Shown piece by piece: positions 48,701 to 61,984 of a stretch of DNA of 64,000 nucleotides. Each line of letters opens with the position of its first letter. Positions within the stretch are counted from its first letter, which is position 1. This DNA is from Tyto alba (lineage: Eukaryota > Chordata > Aves > Strigiformes > Tytonidae), in assembly GCF_018691265.1 (NCBI RefSeq), contig NW_024881301.1, forward strand, positions 15,312,752-15,376,751, read 5' to 3'. The notes under the pieces are model-generated. The model was not told the origin of the DNA. It ran no database searches and saw nothing but the letters and a program-made list of their open reading frames with translations. A program made the translations under genes and the position numbers.

Positions 48701-51031
48701 AATCCCACTGCCTACCCAACAAGGACACTTTTTATTTACAATTAACCTACTATTTTAAAATCACAGAAAGAGGAATCCTGTCTTTTCTCTCTGACAAATA
48801 AAAAACAGATAAAAATTCAGACAATCAAGAAAATTATTATTTCCAGGAAAGACTCTTAAAAAAACTATCAGAGCATCTTACCTTTCTGAGAAGCTGGTCA
48901 GACACATTCACCAAGTATTCGTATTAAGTGTCTGCTAAATAGTAAAAATATACTAGTTTATACTTGATTGAACAGACTTGATTCATCAGAATTGTAGCTT
49001 AAATAAAAAACTTGTATCAAGAAATTCCAAGTGAATAAAAAATACTTCAAGTTAGGATTTAATGTATATTTAAAATATTTTGATGAAATGAGCAGAGTAT
49101 GCTTCAGGCCATGCGAAAACATGTCTTTAAGAGATCCTGTTTTACATATCAAATATGTGGTTTTTGTTGTGTTATCATGCTGTCAAGACAAATGGTCATT
49201 ACGTGTTATTTGTCTCCATATCTCTCTTACTAAGAGTTTTGTTTTGTTTTGTTGTGTTGATTAGCATGGAATATTTATCACAGTCACAGCTTCGTGGTTC
49301 AGCTCTTCTTTTTTAAACAAAAAGGAAAGAGAGGCATACATTATAGGAATGCAAATTTCATAACCTTATCTTGGAAAGAAAGGCATTTAAAATCCTGTTC
49401 CAGGAGTATCATTTCTGTAGATAAAGGATACAGGCTTAGTAGAGATCAAAATAGATAACAGAGGATTAAAAATACTTCACAGTATACCATCTTGCCAAGT
49501 TTTGCATATCAAATATATGTCTTCATTCAAGATATAAATAATGATTATTTTTATCTTTTTACCAGTAGCATAAATGCCACTATGTCTGACCCAGATCCCA
49601 CTATAGCCAGTATTTGCAAAGAGGAAACATTTACAATTAAAGATTAAAACAAATCAGGACAAACAAACGTACACTAAAGGCAGGAATAAGGCAAAAAGAC
49701 AGGTCAGGGTTCATACAAAGCAAATCAGTAAACTAGTTATCAATTTAGTGTGTTGTTGAAAGTGGTGAGGATGTGGTTTATCAGGTCAGATGATATGGCT
49801 TTTATGCATCATGGTAAAAATGAGGTCTGATCTGCTCGAAATCTGTGGTTTCACTAGTGATACTTAATTTCAGATTACTTTTGAGCTGAAGATCACAGAA
49901 TGAATTTTCTGAAAAACACATTTAAAGGTACGTGAACATATTGGCAGATCAGTGCTGTATTTACAATAATCTCAGAGTTTTAAAATTAAGAAATCTAAAA
50001 GAGTTATTGTTTTAGTTTAAAAATATTTCATTTGGAAATATGCCATTTTAAATAATCCATTTTATCATGGAAAACACAACATTGAACTGAAGGAGGAGAG
50101 AGATATTTCTGTGGAAAATTTGGTCCTTTTGGTATGGTCCCAAATTAATGTTTTTTGTCTTTTGGACTAGCCAGTGACCAGAATTTTTTTCCTGTTACTT
50201 CCCAGAAGATATTCTTGAAAGTGAGATTTGTATTCAAATCAAACCATTTGTGCTTCAGATCTCAGCACATTTGATTTTCATGACATTGATTATGTATATT
50301 CTCTGTTATTTTTCTAATATCTTCTATACTTTGAGAGAGCTTTTCACATCCTCTCATTTCTGATTATTGGCATATATATGATGTAGTTTTGTACTGTGTT
50401 GAACACTTGCAGTTCACATTGCCTTCAGTGAGATTTGATGACCAACACTTCTGCAGATAATGTCATTTGTGACCTTTGCCTGAAAATCTACACCCAAGGG
50501 AATCCTGCTGCTATTCATTTCCCTTTCTAGAGTCTGAACTAAAGAGTTTTCTCTTTTACAAATAATTGAAGTTTCTTGCCTTTTAGTTTGACTCTGTTGT
50601 ATCTCTTGAAGCACCATGAGCACATAGGGAGTAATGTTATATAAATGAAATAATAATAATATGTATAAAGAAAAATCACAAACTTGAAGAAAAGTCTCAA
50701 GCTGGTAAAAACAAATTATACTTAGATATTGGAAAGACCTCCCATGGTTAATGAATGGGTTATAGTGTTAGCAGAAAATATATTATGCAAGCAACTTTCA
50801 TTTATTCAACATGATAACAGAAAAATTCAAGTGTCTCTGGAACCCATATTTCAATTCTATTAATTAAAATTAATTTTTGAAATGAAATGCTAAAAAGAAT
50901 GTGTAGAGGAAAATAATACACATAATGGTATTTAGCATGGCATGTTTGGGTTGAACACTTTATTTCTTTGACATGTTACCTAATTTTGCTTCTGCCTCTA
51001 TAACATGACCTGTATTACTTTCTCAGGGTCC
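45786..51031. other. Unique AT-rich intergenic DNA
   Basis: No gene is recognised. A-rich/AG-rich low-complexity sequence lies at about 46668-46745. GAGCTGA words repeat around 47643-47677. All open frames are under 80 codons. Confidence 0.5.
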
Positions 51032-51110
51032 TTAAGCATATGCTTAACTGTAAGCACATAAGTATATTTGGGCATATGGTGCTTAAATACTTAAAACAGC
51101 ACTTACTCCA
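51032..51110. other. Perfect 16-bp palindrome with related motifs
   Basis: TTAAGCATATGCTTAA at 51032-51047 is a perfect palindrome. In the next 65 bp come TAAGCAC, GGCATATGGTGCTTAA and CAGCACTTAC, variants of the same TAAGCA/TGCTTA word. About one perfect 16-bp palindrome is expected by chance in a window this size; the nearby variants are the unusual part. Confidence 0.6.
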
Positions 51111-53785
51111 AAGGCAGATTAAACATTCACATTACACCACACATATAATTGGTCCATGTGCAATTTTATAAAGGGCTCTTGACTGTGAGTACAGCTAGGG
51201 ATAGGTAAACTGCCTGGATGAAAGGTTGTCCAAGAGGCACTGAAGCAGTTGTCAAAAGTGTATGCTCTTCTGCATGTAGACCAAGTCATGGTGACCATTT
51301 CTTCCACTTTGGGAAGAAATTAAGCTGTAGGTTTGTTAACTGGACTTCCATTAGTGGTATTATAGGGCTGATAGGATTTCTTGCCCGGGAGATCCTCAAG
51401 AGTCCCATTATTATTGAAAAACGGAAAATTGCCAATACATTGAAATGAAATATGAAATAGATGTTTTATTATATATATTAAAATAGCCCTTTGACACTGA
51501 CACTTGAGTATTCAGACCTACTACTTAAAAATACATTGAGGAACAATTCTTGCCTTAAAACAGTATAAACTGGATAGAATAATCAAATAGAAATGAGAGC
51601 AGGAATAGACACACACAAATGCAAAATTATTTGCCTGAGGGTAGCTGCCATGTTGATTAGGTAGACTATTTTTTTAATGTGAAACAGCCTCCTATGTTGT
51701 CTACCTGAAGGTTTCTAGACTCTTGGGATTTACCTTCTGACACAATTCTTACACTGAAAAAGAGTTATCTCTCAATTAACATCATAACTACTAACTTCAA
51801 TCATAATGTGCCTGTTAACATAAAGCCCCTTAACTTCTCATAGGAGAATGTCTAAGACATTAATTTATGTGCAAACAATTTCACTTGCTGCCTACTCTTG
51901 TAGAAATCTGCAAGGTCTTGAACACAGTACAATAAGGAGAGCTGCATTTCCAGGTCACTCAGTGAGTGTTCTCTTTTGAGTGTGCTAGAGAAGCACAATT
52001 GACATGTGCGTGGAGACAAAGCATTTTCTGTTACTGATATAATTTATGCAAGAACATGTATTGACATCTGTAAGTTAGGGTTTTAAATAAAGGGAGGGAA
52101 ACACATTGATTGTATTTTCCCATAGTTTGTTTTCATATCCTCATAAAGCAATGGAGTATTAGGACATGAGAGAATATGCAGGAACCTTATCCAGGATTTC
52201 AATTTGGGTGACTGGTGAACTGAGGGTGAATATTAGTAAGATCATTCATAGTAGCTGAACTGCATTCATGAGATTAGAATATATTTTTCTCTGAACAGTT
52301 TTAAAAAAATGTTAAATAAGGTTGAAAACAACTAGACTTAAGTTTAGTTTTCAAAACAAATAAGATGCTGAGTACTATGTCTGAGGTGAACTGACCATTA
52401 TACATTGTACTTTCTTTTACCAGGAATGTTTGTACAAATAGGTCCATTTGGGGGAAATAGTCCTTACTCTGACAGAGCACCATGATGTGGTAGAACAGTA
52501 CTTTACTCTCTATCCAAGAGGTGAATGCAGCTTGTCTTTGAGCACACGGTTTATAAACTTCTGGTTTAACTAACACATAAATAACTACAGAGCATTGGTT
52601 TTGTCCTTGTCAAATTTTCTAATGAATTTCTGAATGAAAAGTTTACTAGTTTTAGTTCCAAATGCATTCCCTGTCTGGTATTGTGTAGAGCTGATGAATG
52701 CAAGAATAGAAATTGGACTAAATGTAGTTAGTACTATGCAAAATTTCTTATCCAGTTATTTTGTCAGTCATGACTGCTGTTTTGTACTGAAATAGCATCC
52801 TCTGAGCATCTGTTTATTGTGGTGTAAGTTCTCCTCTCAGCTTTGGTTCAAACTAAAGTGAACATCACTGAATGCAATAGGAACAAAAGTATATTTCATG
52901 TCTTTGAAATCTGTAGCTTGTATTTCTTCCTTTCATTAAGACTGATTACAAGCTTCTGAACTTAGTAGTTCTGAAAATATCAAATGCAAAATTGGAGAGG
53001 AACCGATGGAATAAGAATGGGAGAAAGATTGGCAAAAGTGAAATGATAATGCAATTTGGTTACCTTCATTTTTAGTAATGTTTATGAGAAGATAGAAAAT
53101 ACAAGCAAGAAAATTCTGCAAAGGAAATCAAGAATTACTCAGTAGTCATACAAATAAACACTTTCTGAAGCCTTTCCTCAGCTCCTAAAGATGACTAGTT
53201 TGGCTTGATATTATATGATAGGTGAGTCATAATAAGTCTTCCCATCCTCAGAACCCTTGACTGTTGTGACAGCAAATGTTTGTGGTCTTTGTTAAGAGTG
53301 AACTCATACCAACAAATGTTGTTGTTACGAATATCTAGTGTTCTCTCCTGTTACTTCAACACAATAGACCAGTTCTTCCATAGGGTTTTATGCTATCCCT
53401 GCATCACTACTAAGAAATTAGGTCAGACTATTAAAAGTAACCATCTGCCCAGTGGGGATCTGTCTATAGGAACAGGTCTTCACATCAATGAGCTTTATTG
53501 CTTGTCACATTTGGATATTGTACTGCTAAAGAAATATGTCAGGAAAACAGCATTTTGAGGAATTTGCAAGATGTTTTAATATATGGTTAGACTAATTTAA
53601 TGGTTTAGAGAGGATATCTGAATAATCTGTTGTTTTATAAAAAAGCAAAATAATGAAGAGTGCTATATTGAACAAACATGTCTAGTAACATGGTGAAAGC
53701 TGCACAGGTAATCTGAGGATTTGTGTTTAACAGAATTGAATTTCAAGGGAAATGAAGGTTATGCCCATACTGACATTTCCCCCTC

Positions 53786-53822
<37 letters not shown>

Positions 53823-56800
53823 AAGAATGAGATTGAAGTTTCTGTGATACAAATAAAAGCATAATCTGACTGCAAGTTTGTTGTTCATTGATACATGAGT
53901 GAGTTCTTGCCTTTCCCTCTTTTATCTGTGTGAGTTGGCAGTTTAAATATTCCCCCAGCACAGGGTAACCAAAGTAGCTTTAACTTTCACTTTGTAAGAT
54001 TTAATATTATTGATAGCTTTAAGGTATGTAGCAGTAAGAGACTTTTTACACAAGGGTTGATATCGTAACTTAATGCTACATGTCAGTGAAGTTTAAGGAG
54101 TGGATGTATTTGGTCAGATCATTTTCCTTCAAGAAAGCTCTATGAAGGGAAAAGAATGGATTTGGTTTTTTTCCCCTCCTAAGAGAACAGCTTTCATTTA
54201 CTTCACTCTCTTTGTTGTGTCAAGTAGTGACAATTAGTTTACTGGGCAAGATAAGACTGGCTGTATCATAAAGCATCTGGTTGCTATAAACTCCAGAAAT
54301 GAAGTGGATTAGCAACTAAATCATGTTGCAGCCCAGAAGAAAAACCCAGTAATTTGTTAATTTGGTAGCATAAATTTAAAATTATAAAAATATCTTTTTA
54401 TCAACTGATTAAAATAGCTCAAAAATACTAGAAAGCCCTACATATTATGAGCCCGATTTGAAATGTAATAAAGTTAATAGATGTCTCTATTTTGATCTTT
54501 GAACGATATGGATCTGACTGATGTCAGGAGATGAAATACTGCACAGTGTCTTGTTTCAGCAGTCCATCTCCATTCAGAAAAGCGTTTAATCATGTGCTTA
54601 GCTCTAGAATGAGGTGGGATTTATATGTGCATAAGTACTTGTCTAAACGGGACAGAAGCTAGCAATACACATAGTAGTTATCATCTAGTGTCTGTTGATT
54701 AATCTGATACTTCAGGCCAGTTGTTGGTGAACTATTAATATTATCTAGAAAGTATGATTTTCCTTGATGTGTATCAGACAACATGGGCATGGAGCATATC
54801 TACTTGGAAGGGATTATAGATAGACTATTAATATATAGAAGAGACATTTTATTGTTTCTTGTTTTCTATTTTATTGCATCGATCAGGAGAATATGGTACT
54901 CAAATTTTTCATTTCACTGATACTTGCTTGCAATGAGTTAATGTTTTTCACATTTTAAATTTAAGTATGTCATCTTTCTCAGAAATCCTGTGTGATAAGA
55001 TCAGAAACACTGGGGAAAAATGCTGTCATTGCAGTATCTTCCATATTTTCTTCAAGTAGAGAGGTTCAAGGGTTTGGGGATTTCTTTATCTCACAAGGAT
55101 CACAAAAGCTTTGATTCACATGAGCTAGTAAGGTATCAAGAGCACCTTGGAGAAAAAGATTTATATAAGAGCAAAGCAGCAATAATGTTGATTTATTGTG
55201 GGCAGATTCTTTTTGAATACAACAACAGTAACAGAGGGAGGGAAAAGGCTGCACCAAGATTTTGGTTCACTCACAAAACCATCATGAATACCTGCAACAC
55301 CCAGATGTTTCATTTAAGGCTACTTAATTTTTTTGTCTTTCTAATGTAGAGGAAAAGCTATTAGTTCTCCTGTTAATGTTCAAATACCCTACAATCTACT
55401 ATTCAGTCTTAATGAATTTATTACAACTTAGTTATGCCACCTGTTCACAGATAGCTTCTATTTCATAAAACTGTGAACATTAAACTTTTTTGGAACTATG
55501 AACCAGGCCTCACAAAAGTCATGAGAATAGGCTTATTAAAGTGAGATTTTTATTTTAAAAAAATATGTTTTTGAATTATTTAAGAAGTTTCAATAAATTG
55601 ATTGCCATTATGTAAGCCTATTTCCCTCACCCACAGAAGCCCAAGATTCTCATGAAGTATTTGTTTTCATGAGCTTACATTCTAAAACAGAGAACTCTCA
55701 TACATTTTCATAACAAAATTGTAGGATTTGTGAACATTATGGAGACCATTTTGAAGTTAGGGATGAATCAACATTTTATATATTTTTTTCCTTGAAAACT
55801 AGGATCTCAGCAAAATGGCAATTCTCACATGAAAGATTATGTTTCTTGAAAAACGTACTGATTTGTTAAAAAAACAAGCAACCAAAAGCAGATTTATTTA
55901 AACGAGTATCTGCCAAGCACTGATATTTCATCTGAATGCTCTTCAGCAACACTTTCTGCAAGGAGTATAAACATATAAATATCTTTTATATGAACTAATC
56001 AGAGCACAAGACTCCTGATTCTAAAGCTAGCAGCTTTCTAAAAATAAAGCTTTCACGTCAGTAACAAGAGGGAAAGTATCTCTCATTCCTACAGTATTGT
56101 TTTTTCAGTCAGGTGCTGTATAGCACTAATATAACTGAGGTATGAACTATTATTAGGGATGAAACATGTTGTATGGTTCAGAGGCAGACTCATATCTGCC
56201 TGAAGTGCTGCCTCCTCCCATCCTGCCTGCTTTGGGTGCCCAGGACTGCAGTGCCTGCTTGGTTGTGAAACACTAATTTTGCTTCTTGTTATGCTGGGAA
56301 ACAAGAAGTACAGAGTGCAAAGAGCCAGCCCAGACCAGGGACCAGCACAAATCAGAACAAAGTCCACAGAGCAGAAATCCAGTCTACTATTTATTACTAT
56401 TTACATACATATTTAGATGAAAGTGTTCAATCCTTCAAAAATAAGAGAGCAGAGAGCTATATGAAATATAGTGCTGGTGTTGTTAATGATACTAACCTGT
56501 CCAGGCAGTGTTTTTTAGTGTGCAGACATATTACATTATGCCATCCACCAACATTCTTACAAGAGGCAGAGAAAATGTTGTTGGCCTGTAACTCATACAA
56601 ACTTGCTTCAAACAGATTAGTGGTTTTAATTTAATTTAATTACTTAGATAAAAAAAAAAAAAAAAGATTGCTTTCTGTTTAGATGTCCATCTAGCAATGG
56701 AATGTCATCAATGAACTGCAGCAAAACGTCACTTTCCAAAAGGTCACTTATATTTCCACATGCTAGACCACAATAAGGAAGTATCTGAATTAAGAGAAAT

Positions 56801-57939
56801 ATTCTCTCAACTACACATATCCTATTGACAAATCTGGATACAGAATTGGAGTCTAAACATTCAAGGTACTTAGAACTGGACTGCTTAGAATTGACATGTC
56901 TAAGCTATAATAAATACAATTCAAGGTGCTTGATCCAACACACAAATTAGGTTTGTATGTAACTGTAAGGACCTGTGGGGCCTTCATTGGCACTAATTAT
57001 ATGACAAAATACAAGATCAAAGACATGAATCATTGATGAAGTAGTCAAATGATGCAGGATTGACCTTTATGATCCTAAAGTGAATGGGACCATTATTTAA
57101 GCACAAGTTCAGAGAATGTAACATCAAGCACTCAGTTTGAAAACAGCAATATACCATGTTATATTTCTGCAGTAAGTATGTATGGGAAGAAAGATTTGAA
57201 CATACACAGAGCTGTTTTAGGAGTTTTGAAAAGTAAGTTATGTGTATACTGCTTTGATTTCATTTACTATATTCCTATGCAGATAAAATGACATAACTGC
57301 ATTCATTATTAAAGAGCTAGAGAAGCTTGTATTACTATCTCATTTAGAATTTATAGATAAAATTTCAAAGTCCTATTTCAAGCAAATGTACTGTATTTTA
57401 GATTGATTGAAAACTCAGACATGCTTCACAAAATTAACCTGTATGGAATAAAAGATGTACTGATAGCACAGTGCAGCACTCGCTTTCTTTGAATGCTGCC
57501 ATCTCTTGAATGAAAAGTGATCAAATAACATCTTCCACTCATTGATTAGAACAGGAAGTAAAGGCACCAGAGACTGTTGAAACTGCAGAAAACCCTGTGT
57601 ATATGAGAAATATTATAAATAGTAGGATATAATAAGTAGCAATTTGGACAGCTAACAGCAATGTATGTCTTAGTTTAATGAAAATGGCCATAAACGATTA
57701 AGGTCTCTCTACAAAGCTTATCAGAAGCCTGATACCCTTAATTGCTGTGCCTGATTCATCTTTAACCAAGAGATAAAATCTTGGTCATTGATCATGCCTA
57801 CCTGAATCACATGAATTTCAAAAATAGTTTATGGTGTCTAAATGTAAAAACAGCAGAAACAATTTCCTTATTCATATAATCCATGAGACTAGCTTTGTGA
57901 AGTGTTCAGCCTCTCCATCTGGAAGATGAAAATGAGTTG
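51111..57939. other. Unique AT-rich intergenic DNA
   Basis: No gene is recognised. A pyrimidine tract (C5-T-C4 then T30) lies at about 53775-53818 and an A16 run at 56650-56665. A 109-codon plus-strand frame at 55020-55349 has no recognisable domain. Confidence 0.5.
53775..53818 (+). repeat. Polypyrimidine tract ending in T30
   Basis: A C-rich pyrimidine run followed by about thirty T (53789-53818) then AA. Confidence 0.9.
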
Positions 57940-59110
57940 AGAGGGAATGGTAAGGGGAGACCACAATGGACAGGAAAAAAGGGATGCTAAAGAGGGTGAA
58001 ATGGGAGCGAGCACAATGCAGCAGAGGAAAGTGAAGCTGCATTCCAAGTCTGTTGTGTTCAAGTTAAATCGCCCGGGGATAGAGATCTCATGCAACACAT
58101 CCTTGGCTGCACCACCATTTGGCTTCCTCTTACAAACCATCATTGCCAAGAGATATTAAGCAGTCATATTTGAAAACATTTTGCAGGTGCCAGGCTGTAC
58201 TCTCCCCTGTGTTAATGAGAATTCAATCATTTACTGTAGATATAACATACAGGGAAGGAGGAGCAGAGTCTGTGAATCAGCCATTTTTGTACTGAGGGCA
58301 GATCAGTGGCAGAATAATAATAGGATATTTCTGCATCTTAATAAAAAAATCACTGAACACTTGGCCAGTCTATTAAAAAACAGTACTTGTGTAATCTAAT
58401 TGAGACATCTGGTCACTTTACCTTGGCCATTGATGAGAAAATAAAGATGATCAGGCCTGGAGTCTGGACAAATTTGAGATCAAATATTTCTACTGTTTAG
58501 TAGTTTCCTTATAAGAGAATTATCTGGTTTATAGCTAATCTAAATACATGCTAGATTTGAAGCCAGAGCTATGTGAATTAATTTCTCTTTTGGAATGGTT
58601 TTCTTAATTCACTTTTTTACAGTTCTGCATGGGAGAAAAACAATGATCACTTTATTTCAAGAATCAAAAGGACTCTGTTTTTTCCTTGAGTTATTCTGAC
58701 TCCTTTCCTTCCCTCATGCTTGCTTTTCCCCCTCCATTATCCTACACAACACATACAGCCCCTTTATGTTTGTGAGCTGCACATTAACCCCAAAGGTTAA
58801 TGAGCATAGGGCTCAGGTGCACTCCATACTCTTGCAGCATTACTAATGCTGTGGTCATGGGCTTGGAATGACATTCTGGCAAATTAGTTCTTTTGTGATC
58901 TCTGCGCTGAAAGCGACTCTGCTGTTTTCTGTGCTCCCTAACTGCATTTTTATGCTGAGATTTCTGTCTCTATGAGAATATGTTTTTTGCCCATTCCATT
59001 ACCCATTCCCTGCAAGCACAACAGAATTATTTGTGATATCTACACCAACTGCAATATGGTGAATATGTCAGTGCCAACAAACTTTGTTAAATATTCCTGT
59101 GCATATAAGA
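57940..59110. other. Repeat-free, compositionally balanced stretch, possible conserved element
   Basis: Less AT-rich and free of recognisable repeats. It includes a CCCGGG with neighbouring CpG near 58070-58080 and TAAT-type homeodomain words around 58330-58400. An everted pair of GTTAAT half-sites lies at 58782-58802 (arms CATTAACC and GGTTAATG, 5-bp spacer). Short frames of 61-86 codons show no domain. The call as a possible conserved non-coding element is by general appearance only. Confidence 0.25.
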
Positions 59111-61154
59111 GCAGCAGAAGGACTGATGGCAAAGGGGCAACCAAAAGCTTTGAATAGGAAACCGTCCATCTGAACTCCACTGAGCTGGTGACTTACATGA
59201 ATAAAACCCCTGAAAATGTCCAGAAACAACTTAATCACCTTCCTTCTGGGACTGGTTGCCACATTAGACATTTATGATGTTTAGACACCTCTCTACTTTT
59301 TTGCAAAGTTGCCAAATACTTAAACATTATATCCCTAAGAAAATATGATAAATGCTTATTCTGGAGAGAAGAACATCCATCTTCCACTAAAAATATGGCT
59401 GCAACTCAGATGTAAGAGATAACAAGGGCAGTCCAGTCAAGTGAAGAAGTCAAATATGCAGGTCAGCTTTCTGAATTGACCGAGTACATAGTCAAGCACA
59501 GACATGCCTGGAATGCTCACTGCATGTCTGCAAGCTGAGGCCTCCCTTCAGCTCCTTCATCACAACAACGCCTGCCAGAAAGCCAGCTGTTGGCAGCCAA
59601 CTGAACTCCACTAGTGGCGAATGTGTTCAGGGCCCTGGAATCAGATTTATGAAAACAGTGACTCAAAATGACATAATAGCTCAATTTGAGTACTGGTTGA
59701 TGGTGACTATGTTCTATGTTGTGCTTAATGTTGTTCCAAATTTGCAAGTGGCTAATGGTCAATTTAAAATAAAAAAGTTAAAATACAAGAAGGCACATTT
59801 TTTATAATCAAGTACTTGCCTTGTTGTTCTTGACACTACTTAGATTGAGTTTACCTCAAGGAAGTGTGCTAGCAAGGACATGGTGGAGAATCTGAAGTGA
59901 GAGTGCTGTATACCAGTCTTCTTGAGCAGTAACAATTCCAGGACAGCAAGACTTAGGAGCTGTGAGAAAAGTGATCGAAAAGGAAGTTAACTGTAATGCA
60001 TAGAGTTCAGACAGTAGGAAGAGAATTTGAGGAGTCTGTATCCACCTGTCAGATATTTTTAGTTTCTGCAGAAGCCTGGAGGTAAACGCACATTTCACAC
60101 ACAGTTACAATACCCAGATGGTGGTTGTGTGAAGGGAAGTTCTGTCTGCCATTGAGTAAACATTTTCTGAGATTCAGCGCAGTACCCTACATTAAGGTAG
60201 CTGTTCAGTCTGGGGGGGGGGAGAATCATGCCTGCTCAGGGCAGAAAAGTTTTGGGCATGGTAGGAAAACTGGGCTGCATAGATCTAGGGGGACAGAAGC
60301 CTTCCAGAACACCTTAGTGATTGATGCATCCAAATACACAAAGGTCTGGAAAAGATGGAACCAGTGACTTTTTTATAAAATGCATTTGTTGCTCAAGAAA
60401 CACATGAGGGATAAGAAGCAGTAATTTATGGAATATACTGCATCAAGCTTAGTATTGTGGTAGCAGCTGTGGCCTATGGTAACTCAGGACCTTCTGACAA
60501 AGTGAGAAAGGGGAGATTCCCACAGTTCCTCTAGGCAAAATACTTTTTCTTGGGTTCTGCTTACAGGAGCAGAATTTGGCCTTAGGCTCAATCACCTGGA
60601 GGCACTTGAGAAAATAAATGCTTATGTACTTCCTTTGAGCTACTTGTCTGCAAATGTGTCAGTTGTTCAGCTTTAAAGCTTTGTTGGATGTAAATATGTA
60701 TAAATACTTCAAAACATCAGAAGGAAAGACAGAGATTAGGAGTAAACAAAACCAGAAATGGTGACTAGTACTGTGCAGAAGTACAACTCTACTGTGGATT
60801 GATAGGAACTACTTTACTGGAGAAATAAGATAACCTGCAGTCTTGCACAGCATGATTAACATTGTCTAGGAGGAACAATGCACATGATGACTCTGAATCT
60901 GTTGTGGCTCACAGTCAAGAAAATGAGGCATGCAAAATAACTAGTTCGAGAACTTTTAACAATAAGATGGATTCTGAGCATATATTTAATACTCAGGTTC
61001 CTTAAGAGAAAAAAAAAATAAACAATGCAACAAATGTATAATTACAAAAAGCTAACAAAAGCTGTTATAAAAATATATATTGTAATTACAAAAACTGCCT
61101 TTATATGGTAGATCAGAATATATAGCAATAATAAAATCTCAGTTTAGTTGTTTA
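59111..61154. other. Unique intergenic DNA
   Basis: No gene or classifiable repeat is recognised. A G10 run lies at 60212-60221. Short frames (80-81 codons) near 59517-60367 have no domain. Confidence 0.5.
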
Positions 61155-61519
61155 GTCCAGAGAAAAGGAGACTGGAGACCTTATTGCTCTCTATAACTAC
61201 CTGGAAGGAGGTTGTAGAGAGGTGGGTGTTGGTGTCTTCTCCCAAGCAACAAGTGATAGGACTAGAGGAAATGCCCTCAAGTTGTGCCAGGGGAGGTTTA
61301 GACTGGATATTAGGATAAACTTTTTCAGTGAAAGGATTGTCAAGCTTTGGAACAGGCTGCCCAGGGAAGTGGTTAAATCACCATTCCTGGAGGTATTTAA
61401 AAGATATGTAGATGTGGTGCTTAGTACACGGTTTAGTGAAGGACATGGCAGTGCTAGCTTAACAGTTGGACTCGATGATCTTAAAGGTCTTTTCCAACCT
61501 AGATAATTCTGATTCTATT
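61155..61519 (+). mobile_element. CR1 LINE 3' end, plus strand
   Basis: A well-preserved CR1 3' region. It shows in order 'gagaccttattgctctcta', 'ctacctggaaggaggttgta', 'caagtgataggactagagg', 'ggaacaggctgcccaggga', 'cctggaggtatttaaaaga' and 'ttggactcgatgatctta', ending near 'attctgattctatt'. It joins 'gtccagag' directly to the segment just before 'gagacctt', so part of the usual CR1 sequence is missing there. The 94-codon frame at 61222-61506 is this untranslated region read as protein. Confidence 0.93.
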
Positions 61520-61869
61520 TGGTATCTTGACTGGAATCCAGAGATCTTTCTGATAAAATAACACGTTTCTACAGATGGCTTTTCCTGCTGACCCTAAAGT
61601 TCCTGTTTGAGAAAGGTTTGGGAGTCTTTCAATCCTACATGTGAAGACATATAGCTTGGTATAGTCACACAAAGCTCTACCACTTTGACAAGTGAAGCCT
61701 TTCTATCTCATGTCTGCTTAGCAGCCTGCAGTATTCTGAGCTTGGAAAATGAGTTTAGATAGTATCCAAACCTTACTAAGAAAGGAAAAGATTTTCTTCG
61801 TCTGCTCTGACACCCTAAATCAAGATTTACTGCAGATTTGTGCAAATGTTTCTGGGATTTGATTTTGGA

Positions 61870-61984
61870 CTGTGGGTGGTTTTTTTTTTTTTGTTTTTTT
61901 TTTTTTGTTTGTTTTTTTTTGTTTTTTTTTTTTCTTCTTTGTTTGTTTGGTTGTTTTGTTTAGTTATTCTTTTTTTTTTTTGTG
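61870..61984 (+). repeat. A-free T/G-rich low-complexity tract
   Basis: Long T runs punctuated by single G or GTTTG. No A occurs on the plus strand from 61870 to 61961. It probably grew by slippage from a poly-T. Confidence 0.9.
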
